Positions 46,670 through 55,502 of a stretch of 64,000 bases of DNA are shown one piece after another. The stretch spans positions 434,001-498,000 of the forward strand of contig NZ_KE383837.1 in NCBI RefSeq assembly GCF_000422445.1. Reading direction: 5' to 3'. The position numbers and the translations under genes are program-made. This DNA comes from Paenibacillus assamensis DSM 18201. GTDB lineage: Bacteria > Bacillota > Bacilli > Paenibacillales > Paenibacillaceae. The notes under the pieces were generated by a model that had not been told where the DNA came from, made no database searches, and saw nothing but the letters and a program-made list of their open reading frames with translations. Every line of letters starts with the position of its first letter. Positions within the stretch are counted from its first letter, which is position 1.

Positions 46670-48559
46670 CTACTCACCCCCATGTCCGTCTTCATGCAAT
46701 ACAATTGACAGCACTGACGTCTGTCCTTTCTTTACTATTGTAAAAGGAGCTTTACTCCAAGAAGCTATACGATTGGAATTTGTAATAACCATAGGCGTTA
46801 CCAACGAACAGCCCCTTTTCTTAATATAAGCCATATCGAATTTGATCAATAGCTGCCCAGGCTTGACTTCATCTCCCTCTTTTACAACAGACTGGAAACC
46901 AGACCCATTCAAGCCAGAAGTTTCGATTCCGATGTGAAGCAGAACCTCAACTCCTTCTTTTGTTTCAATGCCAATCGCATGCATCGTCGGATAAATATGG
47001 CGCACGAGGCCCGCTACAGGCGCTACAAGCTCCCCTTTGTCAGGAATAAAGGCCACTCCATCCCCTACTAGCTTCTTAGCAAATATGGTGTCTGGAACAT
47101 CTTCGATAGGAATCATACGCCCTTGCAAAGGAGCGACCAGTGATACTTGCTTGCTATCTCGCTGCAATCGTTTTAACATTTCATCACGAATAAATTCGGA
47201 ATAGGTTCCAAAAACAACCTGTACATGACCTCCACCTAAGCGAAGTACGCCGACTGCTCCTAGCATTCGTAATGCATGACGGTCAATCTTCTTCTCTTGA
47301 CGTACTCGAAGACGAAGTCTTGTTATACAAGCCTGCACTTCTACAAGATTGTCCTTTCCGCCGAGCGCTTGAATAATTAATGGTACCCGATGCAGCAAAT
47401 CGCCTGCCATATCATCCAACAGTGTTGCTTCTACCCTTCCTGGAGTAGGGATCTGGTATTTCTGTATAGCAAAACGGAATATACCGTAATACAACAAGCC
47501 AAACACAATTCCGATCGGTAGTAAGAGCAGCCCTTTATTCGCCAAATGCAAATTAACGATATAATCAATGGCTCCAGCAGAGAAAGAGAATCCATGGAGT
47601 ATACCAAGTTCGAACGTAATCCACATCGCTACCCCTGTCAACAAGGCGTGAACAATAAATAAATAAGGAGCGGCAAACAAAAAGGCAAATTCAATAGGTT
47701 CCGTAATTCCTGTCAGAAAAGAGGAGCCTGCTGCTGTTAAGTATGTTTTCTTTACTTTTGGTCTCAAATCTTCCCTTGACTCATGAATAATCGCCATTGC
47801 TACGGCTGGCAGTGCAAACATCGTAATCGGGAACAAACCTGCCATAAAACCGCCCGCAGTCGGATCTCCAGCGAAAAAGCGAACCATATCGCCGGTATAC
47901 ACACTACCACTCGCATCTGTAAAGCTTCCTACGTGAAACCATACTAAGTTGTTCAGCAAATGATGCAATCCAAATACGATCAGCACACGATGAACAACCC
48001 CATATAAGAACACACCAAAGCTGCCTAATGCCATAATTTCATGTCCAATAATTTGAATGACATGATTCAAGCCAGGAAGAATCTGAATAAATAAGAATGA
48101 TAACGCCACAGACAATACAATCATGATGAGAACAACTAACCTAGCGCCACCGAATATTTGCATATACTCCGGAAGCTTTATCGCATGAAACCTCTCATGT
48201 ATGGCCCCCGCCATCATACCAAATATAATTCCAATTAAAATAGTCGGTTCTATTACAACATTAGTTGGCAGCACTTCACTAACAAGCTCATAAAAAATAA
48301 AAATGCCGAGCAATCCTGACATCGCTGCAACGCCTGAGTTATTAGACATACCCAGAGCTACACCAGCCGCAAATAGATAAGGCATCATATCCAAGAGCCC
48401 TTTGGCCGATGATTGCATCCACGTAGAAGCTTCAACGAAACCAAAGCAGTTGAGTATATAGCCTACAAATAATACAACTGCTATAGCTGGCAGTACCATT
48501 AACGGTTGCATTATGGCACGCGAAAGCTGCTGTAATGATCCTAGTTGGTTCAAGAGCAT
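46670..48559 (-). CDS. nagE: PTS EIICBA transporter, N-acetylglucosamine (NagE) type
   Basis: 629-residue membrane protein combining EIIC (about ten helices, residues 1-390), EIIB with phosphocysteine in QACITRLRL (about 410) and EIIA with the phospho-His in EVLLHIGIETSGLNG (about 535). The EIIC part, FGLHHLLNNLVWFHVGSFTDASG and HGDM/GDP loops, resembles E. coli NagE more than PtsG, so GlcNAc is the likelier substrate; glucose cannot be excluded. The start: AAGGAGAG abuts the ATG at 48559, so TTG 48553 may be the real start. Cotranscribed with ptsI. Confidence 0.88.
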   Translation of the reverse strand: MLLNQLGSLQQLSRAIMQPLMVLPAIAVVLFVGYILNCFGFVEASTWMQSSAKGLLDMMPYLFAAGVALGMSNNSGVAAMSGLLGIFIFYELVSEVLPTNVVIEPTILIGIIFGMMAGAIHERFHAIKLPEYMQIFGGARLVVLIMIVLSVALSFLFIQILPGLNHVIQIIGHEIMALGSFGVFLYGVVHRVLIVFGLHHLLNNLVWFHVGSFTDASGSVYTGDMVRFFAGDPTAGGFMAGLFPITMFALPAVAMAIIHESREDLRPKVKKTYLTAAGSSFLTGITEPIEFAFLFAAPYLFIVHALLTGVAMWITFELGILHGFSFSAGAIDYIVNLHLANKGLLLLPIGIVFGLLYYGIFRFAIQKYQIPTPGRVEATLLDDMAGDLLHRVPLIIQALGGKDNLVEVQACITRLRLRVRQEKKIDRHALRMLGAVGVLRLGGGHVQVVFGTYSEFIRDEMLKRLQRDSKQVSLVAPLQGRMIPIEDVPDTIFAKKLVGDGVAFIPDKGELVAPVAGLVRHIYPTMHAIGIETKEGVEVLLHIGIETSGLNGSGFQSVVKEGDEVKPGQLLIKFDMAYIKKRGCSLVTPMVITNSNRIASWSKAPFTIVKKGQTSVLSIVLHEDGHGGE

Positions 48560-48648
48560 CTCTCCTTCACAGTTTCATCATCCTATGACGGTTGAACCCT
48601 ATAACCGTTGTATATGTTCTTTATTCGCAAACATGAGCGCACAGTAAA

Positions 48649-48694
48649 ATGCCGAAGCAAGACCGCCCTGAATGCAGCAGCCGACTTCGGCATT
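48649..48694 (-). terminator. Hairpin with U-tract upstream of nagE
   Basis: Minus strand AATGCCGAAG, 26-base loop, CTTCGGCATT then TTAC. Probably ends the CoA-binding-protein transcript; it might alternatively belong to the nagE leader. No RAT-type antiterminator motif was recognised. Confidence 0.6.
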
Positions 48695-48803
48695 CCACAC
48701 GCTCAACGTATCGTTACTATGCATTCATTATAGCATGATCCGTTGAGAATGATGTATGAGATTGTGCGAATGCCATCTTGACATTCGCTGTATAAGATGC
48801 GCC

Positions 48804-49244
48804 TTATTCAGATGCAACTTTACCATGCGGCAGCAAAATAGCATCTAGAACTTTAATGCAAAGATCCATGACAACTGTTAAATCATGCTCTTTCGCGTAA
48901 CTAGCCGCTTCTTCATTGATCACGCCTTGCTGCAACCAGATTGCTCCAGCCCCAACAGACACCGCATCTTTGGCAACATCTAAGCAATATTCACTCCGAC
49001 GGAATACGTTGACGATATCAATGGCTTCAGGAACCTCTTGCAAAGTAGCGTAACATTTTTCGCCCAAAATACTTTCTGCCTTTGGGTTAACCGGTATGAT
49101 ACGGTATCCTTTTGCTTGCATCGCTTTGGCAACCATATGCGACGTGCGTGTTTCGTCTTCTGAAAGACCAACAACAGCGATTGTGTTGGCGTTGTTAAGT
49201 AATTGCTTAATTTCTTGCTGATTTGGATTTTGATGAGTAGTCAT
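48804..49244 (-). CDS. CoA-binding domain protein (YneT/YccU-like)
   Basis: 146-residue Rossmann-fold CoA-binding protein: NTIAVVGLSEDETRTSHMVA nucleotide loop, GYRIIPVNPKAESILGEKCY and IWLQQGV. These single-domain relatives of succinyl-CoA synthetase alpha bind CoA but have no known activity. The start ATG 49244 is clear, with an AGGTGT-type site. It lies between aroA and nagE, all on the minus strand, but each has its own spacing. Confidence 0.88.
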   Translation of the reverse strand: MTTHQNPNQQEIKQLLNNANTIAVVGLSEDETRTSHMVAKAMQAKGYRIIPVNPKAESILGEKCYATLQEVPEAIDIVNVFRRSEYCLDVAKDAVSVGAGAIWLQQGVINEEAASYAKEHDLTVVMDLCIKVLDAILLPHGKVASE

Positions 49245-49289
49245 TTGTATACACCTCGGTTTAGTAAGACTTGTCCATGTTGTAAATAA

Positions 49290-50588
49290 TTAAATCCATT
49301 CTACCTGCGCACCTAATGCAGTTAAGTGATCAAAGTATTGTGGGTAAGACTTCGCAACATGATGTGCATCTTTAATTCGGATTGGCTGTTTCGCTCTTAG
49401 GGCTACAACGGACAACGCCATAATAACACGGTGGTCATAATGCGCATCGATTGAGACGCCACCCTCTACACCTTCTGGACGACCATGGACGATAATTTCT
49501 GCCTGACGCTCTTCTACATTAGCCCCTGCCTTACGCAGCTCATTCAAGTAGTCTGTAATTCGATCACATTCTTTATAACGAAGATTTTCTACATTGTAGA
49601 AGCGAGACGTCCCGTCAGCAAATACAGCAGCCGCAACCATAGCAAGTACCGCATCCGTAGCAGCATCTCCATCAAACGTAACTGCACTCAATTGCCCGTT
49701 CCCCTGAACTCGCACTACATTGTCTTCATGCGTTAAAGGAACGTTCATCATTCGCAGCACATCTACAATAGCACGTTCCCCTTGCTTACTGTCCTCTGTC
49801 AGTCCGCGCAATGTAACATCGGAAGGCACTACAGCAGCCGCTGCCAATATGGCAGCAGAGCCAGGGTAATCCCCCTGTACACGGTACGTACGCGCTGCAT
49901 AGCGCTGGTTGCCTGGTATGCGGTATGACATAAGATCTTCACTTGCCTCAATTATGATACCTGCTTCCCGAATAACTTCCAGCGTCTGACCGACGACAAC
50001 TTTGGACTTCAGGTCATCTGTTACTTCGATCGTGCTATCTTCAGGAAGAAGCGGCGTTAGGAACAATAATGCACTCAAATATTGAGAGCTTATATTACCA
50101 GATACCCGAATAGCACCACCTTTAAGCTTACCGCCCTTAATTGTAATAGGCAACTTCCCATCCTGATGCTGTAGCTCAGCACCAAGCTGTTCTAAAGCAT
50201 CAATTAGATCATGATGCGGTCTTTTACCTAGTGAATCAGGATAAGCATTAATAAAGTGTACCTCTGGTAGCAAGGATGCGATACCCATTAAGAAACGAAG
50301 CACCGCTCCTGCGTTACCTACATCGAGCTGCTTAGAAGCAGGTTGAAGCACAGGTTGCGCCCCAAATCCCTTGATAACGATCTTTGTATCATCCTCATCA
50401 AGCGTTGCACCAAGGTCACGAAGGCAGCGACGCATCGCATCACTATCTTCGCTGTGTGCAGGATAATAGATTGTGCTTGTACCTTCTGCCAACGCAGCAA
50501 CTAGTAAATATCTTGTCGTATAGTTTTTAGATGATAGGGCTTGAATATCCCCCTGCAAACGCGAAATTGGATTAACTATGATATCCAT
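49290..50588 (-). CDS. aroA: 3-phosphoshikimate 1-carboxyvinyltransferase (EPSP synthase), divergent active-site loop
   Basis: Condenses shikimate-3-P with PEP. 432 residues. Retained: SGNISSQYLSALLF (S3P binding), the catalytic Asp in GDAATDAVLAM, RYKECDRI (Lys/Glu/Arg), DHR and the late Lys (VAKSYPQYF). Unusual: the N-terminal GSKSISNRA motif is replaced by SSKNYTTRY, and the E. coli NAGTAxRP region is NAGAVLRF, so Thr97 and Pro101 equivalents become Ala and Phe. A plausible full enzyme of a lineage-specific subgroup. Start ATG 50588 after GAGGAGTG. Confidence 0.9.
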   Translation of the reverse strand: MDIIVNPISRLQGDIQALSSKNYTTRYLLVAALAEGTSTIYYPAHSEDSDAMRRCLRDLGATLDEDDTKIVIKGFGAQPVLQPASKQLDVGNAGAVLRFLMGIASLLPEVHFINAYPDSLGKRPHHDLIDALEQLGAELQHQDGKLPITIKGGKLKGGAIRVSGNISSQYLSALLFLTPLLPEDSTIEVTDDLKSKVVVGQTLEVIREAGIIIEASEDLMSYRIPGNQRYAARTYRVQGDYPGSAAILAAAAVVPSDVTLRGLTEDSKQGERAIVDVLRMMNVPLTHEDNVVRVQGNGQLSAVTFDGDAATDAVLAMVAAAVFADGTSRFYNVENLRYKECDRITDYLNELRKAGANVEERQAEIIVHGRPEGVEGGVSIDAHYDHRVIMALSVVALRAKQPIRIKDAHHVAKSYPQYFDHLTALGAQVEWI

Positions 50589-50652
50589 CTAAAACACTCC
50601 TCTTCGTGCCTAAACCTCCATTACAACTGGATGTTCCAAAGGCAAGTTTGAT

Positions 50653-50681
50653 TTGACAAATTTATAAAGGATGAATATGAT
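50653..50681 (+). promoter_or_regulatory. Promoter of the rhodanese gene
   Basis: TTGACA, 17-base spacer, TATGAT. About 70 bases before the ATG at 50749. Confidence 0.75.
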
Positions 50682-50748
50682 AACGGGGAAAGTATACTAT
50701 AGGCATTGGTCTAGTTGAACGATGTAATAACATGGGAGGCAACATAAC

Positions 50749-51066
50749 ATGCAACCAGTCCCTCAAATGGCAGTTGATACGCTCAAAGCTAGATTAAATA
50801 ACGGTGAAGCGATCCAGTTGATCGATGTGCGAGAACATGAAGAAGTCGCACATGGCATTATACCTGGTGCCAAGCATATCCCAATGAACGATATTCCGAA
50901 TCGTATCGATGAGATTGATCCTCTTGCAGAAACGATTTTCATCTGTCGAAGCGGATATCGCAGCGAACGTGTGTGTGAATATTTACAGCAAGTCGGAATC
51001 AATTGCGGCATTAACTTAGAAGGCGGCATGTTGGCGTGGGCTGAGATTGAAGGTCCAATAGCATAA
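50749..51066 (+). CDS. Rhodanese-like domain protein
   Basis: 105-residue single-domain rhodanese (sulfurtransferase fold). Seen: IQLIDVREHEEVAHGIIPGAKHIPM, then FICRSGYRSERV with the catalytic cysteine, and LEGGMLAWAE. Substrate not known; small rhodaneses move sulfane sulfur or cyanide. ATG 50749 after GGGAGG. Convergent with aroK, with only 2 bases between the stops. Confidence 0.93.
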   Translation: MQPVPQMAVDTLKARLNNGEAIQLIDVREHEEVAHGIIPGAKHIPMNDIPNRIDEIDPLAETIFICRSGYRSERVCEYLQQVGINCGINLEGGMLAWAEIEGPIA

Positions 51067-51068
51067 TA

Positions 51069-51620
51069 CTATGCTTGTCCACTCTCCTCATATTGCGCAA
51101 ATTGGCGGTAGTAGGCTACAATCTCTTCCGCCAACTGCTGTACATGACGATTGTCTGTCTTCACACTCAGATGGGCAAAATCATACTTTCCTCTACGTTG
51201 TTCCATAAGTTCACTGACTCTCTTCGACGCTTCACCTTGTAAAAGTGGACGATTGCGATCATTTTGCACACGCGAGACGATTGTGTGCTCGTCAGCTGTT
51301 AAGGCGATCACACAACCGCTATCCAGCATGACTTGGCAATTTCCTTCACGCAGTACTGCTCCACCGCCAGTTGCCAATACAACTGGAGAAGTAAATTCCG
51401 ATACTTTGCCAAGCGCCTCAGACTCATAGTTTCTGAAGGCATCTTCTCCTTCTTCTGCAAAGATATCCGGAATTGATCGACCAGCTAAGCGAATAATTTC
51501 TTGATCAAGGTCTACAAAAGGATATGCAAGCTGCTCAGCTAAATACTGCGCTACTGTAGACTTGCCCGTACCCATAAAGCCGATTAAGATTAGGTGATTT
51601 CTCTTATCGTGTATATGCAT
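51069..51620 (-). CDS. aroK: Shikimate kinase
   Basis: Phosphorylates shikimate, just before EPSP synthase. 183 residues from ATG 51620. P-loop GFMGTGKST, the shikimate-binding DLDQEI, RNYESEALG and GGGAV, and a lid NDRNRPLLQ. The start is set by AGGAG eight bases before and by a promoter whose -10 (51653-51658) lies inside the longer frame to 51662. Lies on the same strand as aroA but in a separate transcript. Confidence 0.94.
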   Translation of the reverse strand: MHIHDKRNHLILIGFMGTGKSTVAQYLAEQLAYPFVDLDQEIIRLAGRSIPDIFAEEGEDAFRNYESEALGKVSEFTSPVVLATGGGAVLREGNCQVMLDSGCVIALTADEHTIVSRVQNDRNRPLLQGEASKRVSELMEQRRGKYDFAHLSVKTDNRHVQQLAEEIVAYYRQFAQYEESGQA

Positions 51621-51652
51621 ACTATATCTCCTACTCCACATAAACTGCCCAT

Positions 51653-51682
51653 ATGATAACATAGCATGAAACAGTTAGACAA
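51653..51682 (-). promoter_or_regulatory. Promoter of aroK
   Basis: Minus strand TTGTCT, 18-base spacer, TATCAT, ending about 33 bases before ATG 51620. Confidence 0.55.
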
Positions 51683-51811
51683 TGGATACGTATAAAACAA
51701 AACTATTCTACGTAAACATAGTAATACTCAGAACATGTAACAATCCAATATACGTGACAATCAATTATACAACTTGTATCGTATCAGCCTATTAATAGGA
51801 GTGAACAGACG

Positions 51812-52153
51812 ATGTCTCCATCCCAACTGCCTTCATCCAATGGACGAGCGCTTTCTACTGCCAATCGTATGGCACAAATTCTTGATTCTTCACATCCATT
51901 GTGTAAAGACGACATTTTATGGGCTTTAAATATGGTCAAGCAGAAACTTGCTCAGCCAGATGCACATGTTGATGCTCTAGATCCTGAACGACTGCGCCGT
52001 AACTTTCGATACTTCGCAGAAATATCTACGTTGATGCTCAAACGCAACGGAAGATACGGTCAAGAAAGCGAGCGCTTGCGATATTATTTGTCCGAAGCAG
52101 CATATGGGCTTTGGAACACAACATCATCTGCCAACAAAGATACACCATCATGA
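51812..52153 (+). CDS. Small protein of unknown function (113 aa)
   Basis: Not recognised. It is a helical, mildly basic protein without cysteine pattern or membrane segment; the Ser/Asn-rich N-terminus is followed by the helices DDILWALNMVKQKLAQ and ERLRRNFRYFAEISTLMLK. The start ATG 51812 follows AGGAGTGAACAGACG, a convincing site. Transcribed alone, convergent with gnd, with a strong shared terminator. Function unknown. Confidence 0.75.
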   Translation: MSPSQLPSSNGRALSTANRMAQILDSSHPLCKDDILWALNMVKQKLAQPDAHVDALDPERLRRNFRYFAEISTLMLKRNGRYGQESERLRYYLSEAAYGLWNTTSSANKDTPS

Positions 52154-52207
52154 GTAATACATGTCTACTCCTATCAAAGACTATCCATGAACAATCACAC
52201 GATGATA

Positions 52208-52239
52208 AACAACGCCGAGCCCTAGGGCTCGGCGTTGTT
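52208..52239. terminator. Bidirectional palindromic terminator of gndA
   Basis: A 16-bp stem with essentially no loop, AACAACGCCGAGCCC/GGGCTCGGCGTTGTT. T-rich downstream on the plus strand (TGTCTATT) and A-rich on the other side. Confidence 0.85.
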
Positions 52240-52244
52240 GTCTA

Positions 52245-53660
52245 TTATTCGTTAGTGAGCCAGTTGTAATGGAACGAACCTTCGCGGTCCACACGCTTGA
52301 ACGTGTGAGCACCGAAGTAATCGCGCTGTGCTTGCAGCAAGTTAGCTGGCAAGCGCTCTGTACGGTAGCTGTCATAGTATGCCAATGCAGCCGAGAAGCT
52401 AGGTACTGGAACACCGTAAGCAATTGCAGAGCCAATCACTTCACGCCATGCATCTTGATACTTCTCTACGATCTCTTTGAAGTAATCGTCCAACAACAAA
52501 TTCTTCAATTCAGGATTCGTATCATAAGCCTCTTTAATATTGTTAAGGAATTGAGAACGAATGATGCAACCGCCGCGGAAGATTTTTGCGATGTTGCCGT
52601 AGTTCAAATTCCAGTTATACTCTTCAGATGCTGCTCTCATTTGAGCCCAGCCTTGCGCGTAAGAGATGATTTTGCTTGCGAACAACGCTTTGCGTACTTT
52701 CTCAACGAATTCCGCTTTGTCGCCTGTGAATGGCTTATGCGCTGGACCAGACAATACTTGGCTTGCCGCAACACGTTCTGCCTTCATAGCAGACAAGAAA
52801 CGAGCGAATACAGACTCTGTAATCATAGTCAATGGAACGCCTAGATCAAGCGCACTCTGGCTTGTCCATTTTCCTGTACCCTTTTGACCAGCTTCGTCCA
52901 AGATAACATCCACCATTGGCTTGCCTGTTTCGTCATCATATTTGGAGAAAATATCAGCTGTAATTTCGATTAGGTAGCTGTCTAGCTCACCTTTGTTCCA
53001 CTCTGTGAAGATAGAGTGAAGTTCCTTCTCATCTACCCCTACAACTGTCTTAAGAAGGTGATACGCTTCGCAAATGAGCTGCATATCGCCGTATTCAATA
53101 CCGTTATGAACCATCTTCACATAGTGACCTGCACCGTCTGGACCGATATACGTACAGCACGGCTCATCGCCAACTTTAGCAGAAATAGCAGTCAAGATTG
53201 GCTCAACTAACTTATATGCACTCTCTTGTCCACCTGGCATAATCGCAGGACCGATAAGAGCTCCTTCTTCCCCGCCGGATACGCCAGAACCGATAAAGCG
53301 GAAGCCTTTCTCCTCCAAATACGCGCTGCGACGCACTGTATCTGGGAAGTAAGCATTTCCTCCATCGATAATGATATCGCCTTGGTCTAGATGTGGGAGG
53401 AGAGATTCGATTGTTGCATCTGTTGCTTTACCAGCTTGAACCATGATGAGAATCTTTCTCGGTGCTTCAAGCGATTGAACAAACTCCTCGATTGTATATG
53501 TAGGCGTAAGCTGTTTGCCTGGCGCTTCACTCATAAGCGCATCTGTCTTTTCGCGGGAACGGTTGAATACCGATACCGAATAGCCGCGGCTCTCAATGTT
53601 CAGAGCCAAATTCTTGCCCATGACTGCAAGTCCGATGACACCGATTTGTGTTTTTGCCAT
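52245..53660 (-). CDS. gndA: 6-phosphogluconate dehydrogenase (NADP+)
   Basis: Oxidative decarboxylation of 6-phosphogluconate to ribulose-5-P in the pentose phosphate pathway, giving NADPH. 471 residues. The NADP domain starts [16 protein letters not shown] with VFNRSREK (Asn/Arg for the 2'-phosphate); [11 protein letters not shown] and [11 protein letters not shown] are catalytic, and the C-terminal [13 protein letters not shown] closes it. ATG 53660 follows GGTGGAAG. A terminator follows immediately. Confidence 0.96.
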   Translation of the reverse strand: MAKTQIGVIGLAVMGKNLALNIESRGYSVSVFNRSREKTDALMSEAPGKQLTPTYTIEEFVQSLEAPRKILIMVQAGKATDATIESLLPHLDQGDIIIDGGNAYFPDTVRRSAYLEEKGFRFIGSGVSGGEEGALIGPAIMPGGQESAYKLVEPILTAISAKVGDEPCCTYIGPDGAGHYVKMVHNGIEYGDMQLICEAYHLLKTVVGVDEKELHSIFTEWNKGELDSYLIEITADIFSKYDDETGKPMVDVILDEAGQKGTGKWTSQSALDLGVPLTMITESVFARFLSAMKAERVAASQVLSGPAHKPFTGDKAEFVEKVRKALFASKIISYAQGWAQMRAASEEYNWNLNYGNIAKIFRGGCIIRSQFLNNIKEAYDTNPELKNLLLDDYFKEIVEKYQDAWREVIGSAIAYGVPVPSFSAALAYYDSYRTERLPANLLQAQRDYFGAHTFKRVDREGSFHYNWLTNE

Positions 53661-53715
53661 ATTGGTTCTTCCACCCTTTGTTCTTTATTTAGATAAATTA
53701 CTGTATAACATTGTT

Positions 53716-53744
53716 ATTGTACCCTTTTTGCATGGAGAAGTGAA
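53716..53744 (-). promoter_or_regulatory. Promoter of gndA
   Basis: Minus strand TTCACT, 17-base spacer, TACAAT, about 55 bases before the gnd start. Confidence 0.6.
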
Positions 53745-53818
53745 CCCCTCGTCAAGATCATAAATCAAATGAATCTCCTCATAGAGGATACTTGTCCAGT
53801 CACTATGCACACAATAAA

Positions 53819-53868
53819 TCACCCTAGCCGCTACACATCACTTTTCAGCAATGCGTCAGGCAGGGTGA
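53819..53868 (-). terminator. Terminator of the 198-aa unknown gene
   Basis: Minus strand TCACCCT-GCC, long loop, GGC-TAGGGTGA followed by TTTATTG. Confidence 0.6.
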
Positions 53869-53885
53869 AGAGAATCTTGTAATAC

Positions 53886-54482
53886 TTACCATTCCAATTG
53901 AATCATCTCACAGCGAAGCTGACTTAGCCTTGCTTTACACTGCTCCATCTGGTCAATATCTTCTAGCCTCAACGCTTCGGACAGTTCTGTCAATGTTTCA
54001 TCAATTTCAATACGCATCATATCCATTCGTTCTTCTGCTCTCGTAGATAGAAAAGTTTGCATCATTTCTTCTGCCGAAACAGTCGGACGTTTTTGAAATA
54101 TGACTTTTTGCTCCAGCCCACATATTTCTACTAAGCGAATCCGCTCCCCAAACATAATGTTTTCCACAAATATATGACGATCTTTAAAGCGCTTAACTAC
54201 TGCGTGACCACGCGCATCTCCAATGAGCTTCTCCATAAATTCAGACAATCGCTCGTCACGCAGCGTATAATCACCCACGATTTTATATCTCTGCTGAATA
54301 CGCTGAAAACGAAGCTTCACGAGCTTTCTGCCTGTTCGAATGGAGATAATGAACAATGACTCATTCTCACTCCAGTACAGCGAATATCCTTCTCGGATAA
54401 GATCGCGGATCAGGTCCTGGATTTGCCGCCGGTCAAAGCGTAACTCCAGATTACAATATTCCACTTCATCGCTGCGATTCAC
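53886..54482 (-). CDS. Protein of unknown function (198 aa)
   Basis: Not recognised. Starts with GTG 54482 after GGAGGTATTTGCC. The first half contains beta strands (SLFIISIRTGRKLVKLRF, VENIMFGERIRLVEIC), the second a long helix likely to form a coiled coil (from SAEEMMQTFLSTRAEERMD to the end). No membrane helix. A terminator follows. Single gene between gndA and yktB. Confidence 0.7.
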   Translation of the reverse strand: MNRSDEVEYCNLELRFDRRQIQDLIRDLIREGYSLYWSENESLFIISIRTGRKLVKLRFQRIQQRYKIVGDYTLRDERLSEFMEKLIGDARGHAVVKRFKDRHIFVENIMFGERIRLVEICGLEQKVIFQKRPTVSAEEMMQTFLSTRAEERMDMMRIEIDETLTELSEALRLEDIDQMEQCKARLSQLRCEMIQLEW

Positions 54483-54731
54483 GGCAAATACCTCCTTGCT
54501 AACTTCGACTGTAGTTCATCATATGACGGTGCAACTTGGATTATTGACTGGAAATTTAAGCGGAACCAATGAAAATTGAACTTTTCTTCTCAGCCTTGCA
54601 GCCTCGTCTCATGTCTCTTCAATTTTAAAAATGTGATAAAATAAAGATATTCCTTTTCCAATGACAGCACTATGGGGTGTTTATATACCTAGCTACTGCA
54701 ATCGCAAAAGAAATACGAAGGAGACTAGACG

Positions 54732-55358
54732 ATGACGTTTAACGGTTTTGAATCATCAGATTTTGCAACGTTTCACATTGAAGGATTAGAGCAGCGGATG
54801 GAGGGTATTCGCACTCGCATTCAGCCAAAATTTCGCGCAATCGGTGAACAGCTTGTTGCAGATGCGTCCGTGTTTGCTGGGCAGGAAATGTACTTGCACA
54901 TTGCTCAGCATGCTCGCCGCAAAGTTAATGCACCAAAAGATACATGGATGGCAATTGGCCCTAACAAACGAGGCTATAAAGCTTTGCCGCATTTTCAAGT
55001 TGGATTGTTCGACGATCATTTGTTTATTTGGCTCGCATTCATCTATGAAGTTGAGAATAAGAAACAAATCGCAGAGCGTCTCTTAGCTCAATCTGACGAA
55101 CTTATAAATACCCTCCCTAATCATTATGTCTTGTCCATGGACCATATGAAAAAAGATGCAGCTAAAATTACAGAACTTACGGATGAGGAACTACAGACGA
55201 CGTTAACCCGCTTCCGTGACATCAAATCCTCTGAATGGCTAGTTGGTCTCCATCTGAAACCTAACGATCCTATCTTGCAGGATGGACAAGCCTTTATAAA
55301 GCTCGCATCAGATACGATTCATACACTAATGCCGATCTATAAAGCTGCAAATATATAA
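54732..55358 (+). CDS. yktB: YktB family protein (DUF1054)
   Basis: 208 residues matching DUF1054: FNGFESSDFATFHIEGLEQRMEGIRTRIQPKF at the N-terminus, WMAIGPNKRGYKALPHFQVGLFDDHLFIW in the middle. Structure-only family in Bacillus, function unknown. The ATG at 54732 follows AAGGAGACTAGACG. Isolated gene; convergent with an MFS gene and sharing a terminator. Confidence 0.9.
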   Translation: MTFNGFESSDFATFHIEGLEQRMEGIRTRIQPKFRAIGEQLVADASVFAGQEMYLHIAQHARRKVNAPKDTWMAIGPNKRGYKALPHFQVGLFDDHLFIWLAFIYEVENKKQIAERLLAQSDELINTLPNHYVLSMDHMKKDAAKITELTDEELQTTLTRFRDIKSSEWLVGLHLKPNDPILQDGQAFIKLASDTIHTLMPIYKAANI

Positions 55359-55417
55359 CATCACTTTTTTTACGAATAACGCAACTACACCTTGCACGGA
55401 TTAAACTCCACGCACGT

Positions 55418-55466
55418 AAAAGGGCTGTCCTAGCAGGAAATAAACACCTGCAGAGACAGCCCTTTT
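55418..55466. terminator. Bidirectional composite terminator
   Basis: AAAAGGGCTGTC and GACAGCCCTTTT outer arms with inner AGCAGG/CCTGCA. Serves yktB (plus) and the MFS gene (minus). Its two-step shape resembles the hairpin at 15454-15527. Confidence 0.88.
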
Positions 55467-55502
55467 CTATATCGTATTCATTAGTGTACGTACTTAACCG
55501 AA

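Noticed and set aside
48560-48803. RAT/antiterminator leader for nagE
   Set aside because: Hairpins exist but no recognisable antiterminator-binding motif; the main hairpin fits termination of the upstream gene.
52269-52844. 191-codon plus-strand open frame
   Set aside because: Antisense to gndA; no ribosome binding site and no recognisable protein.
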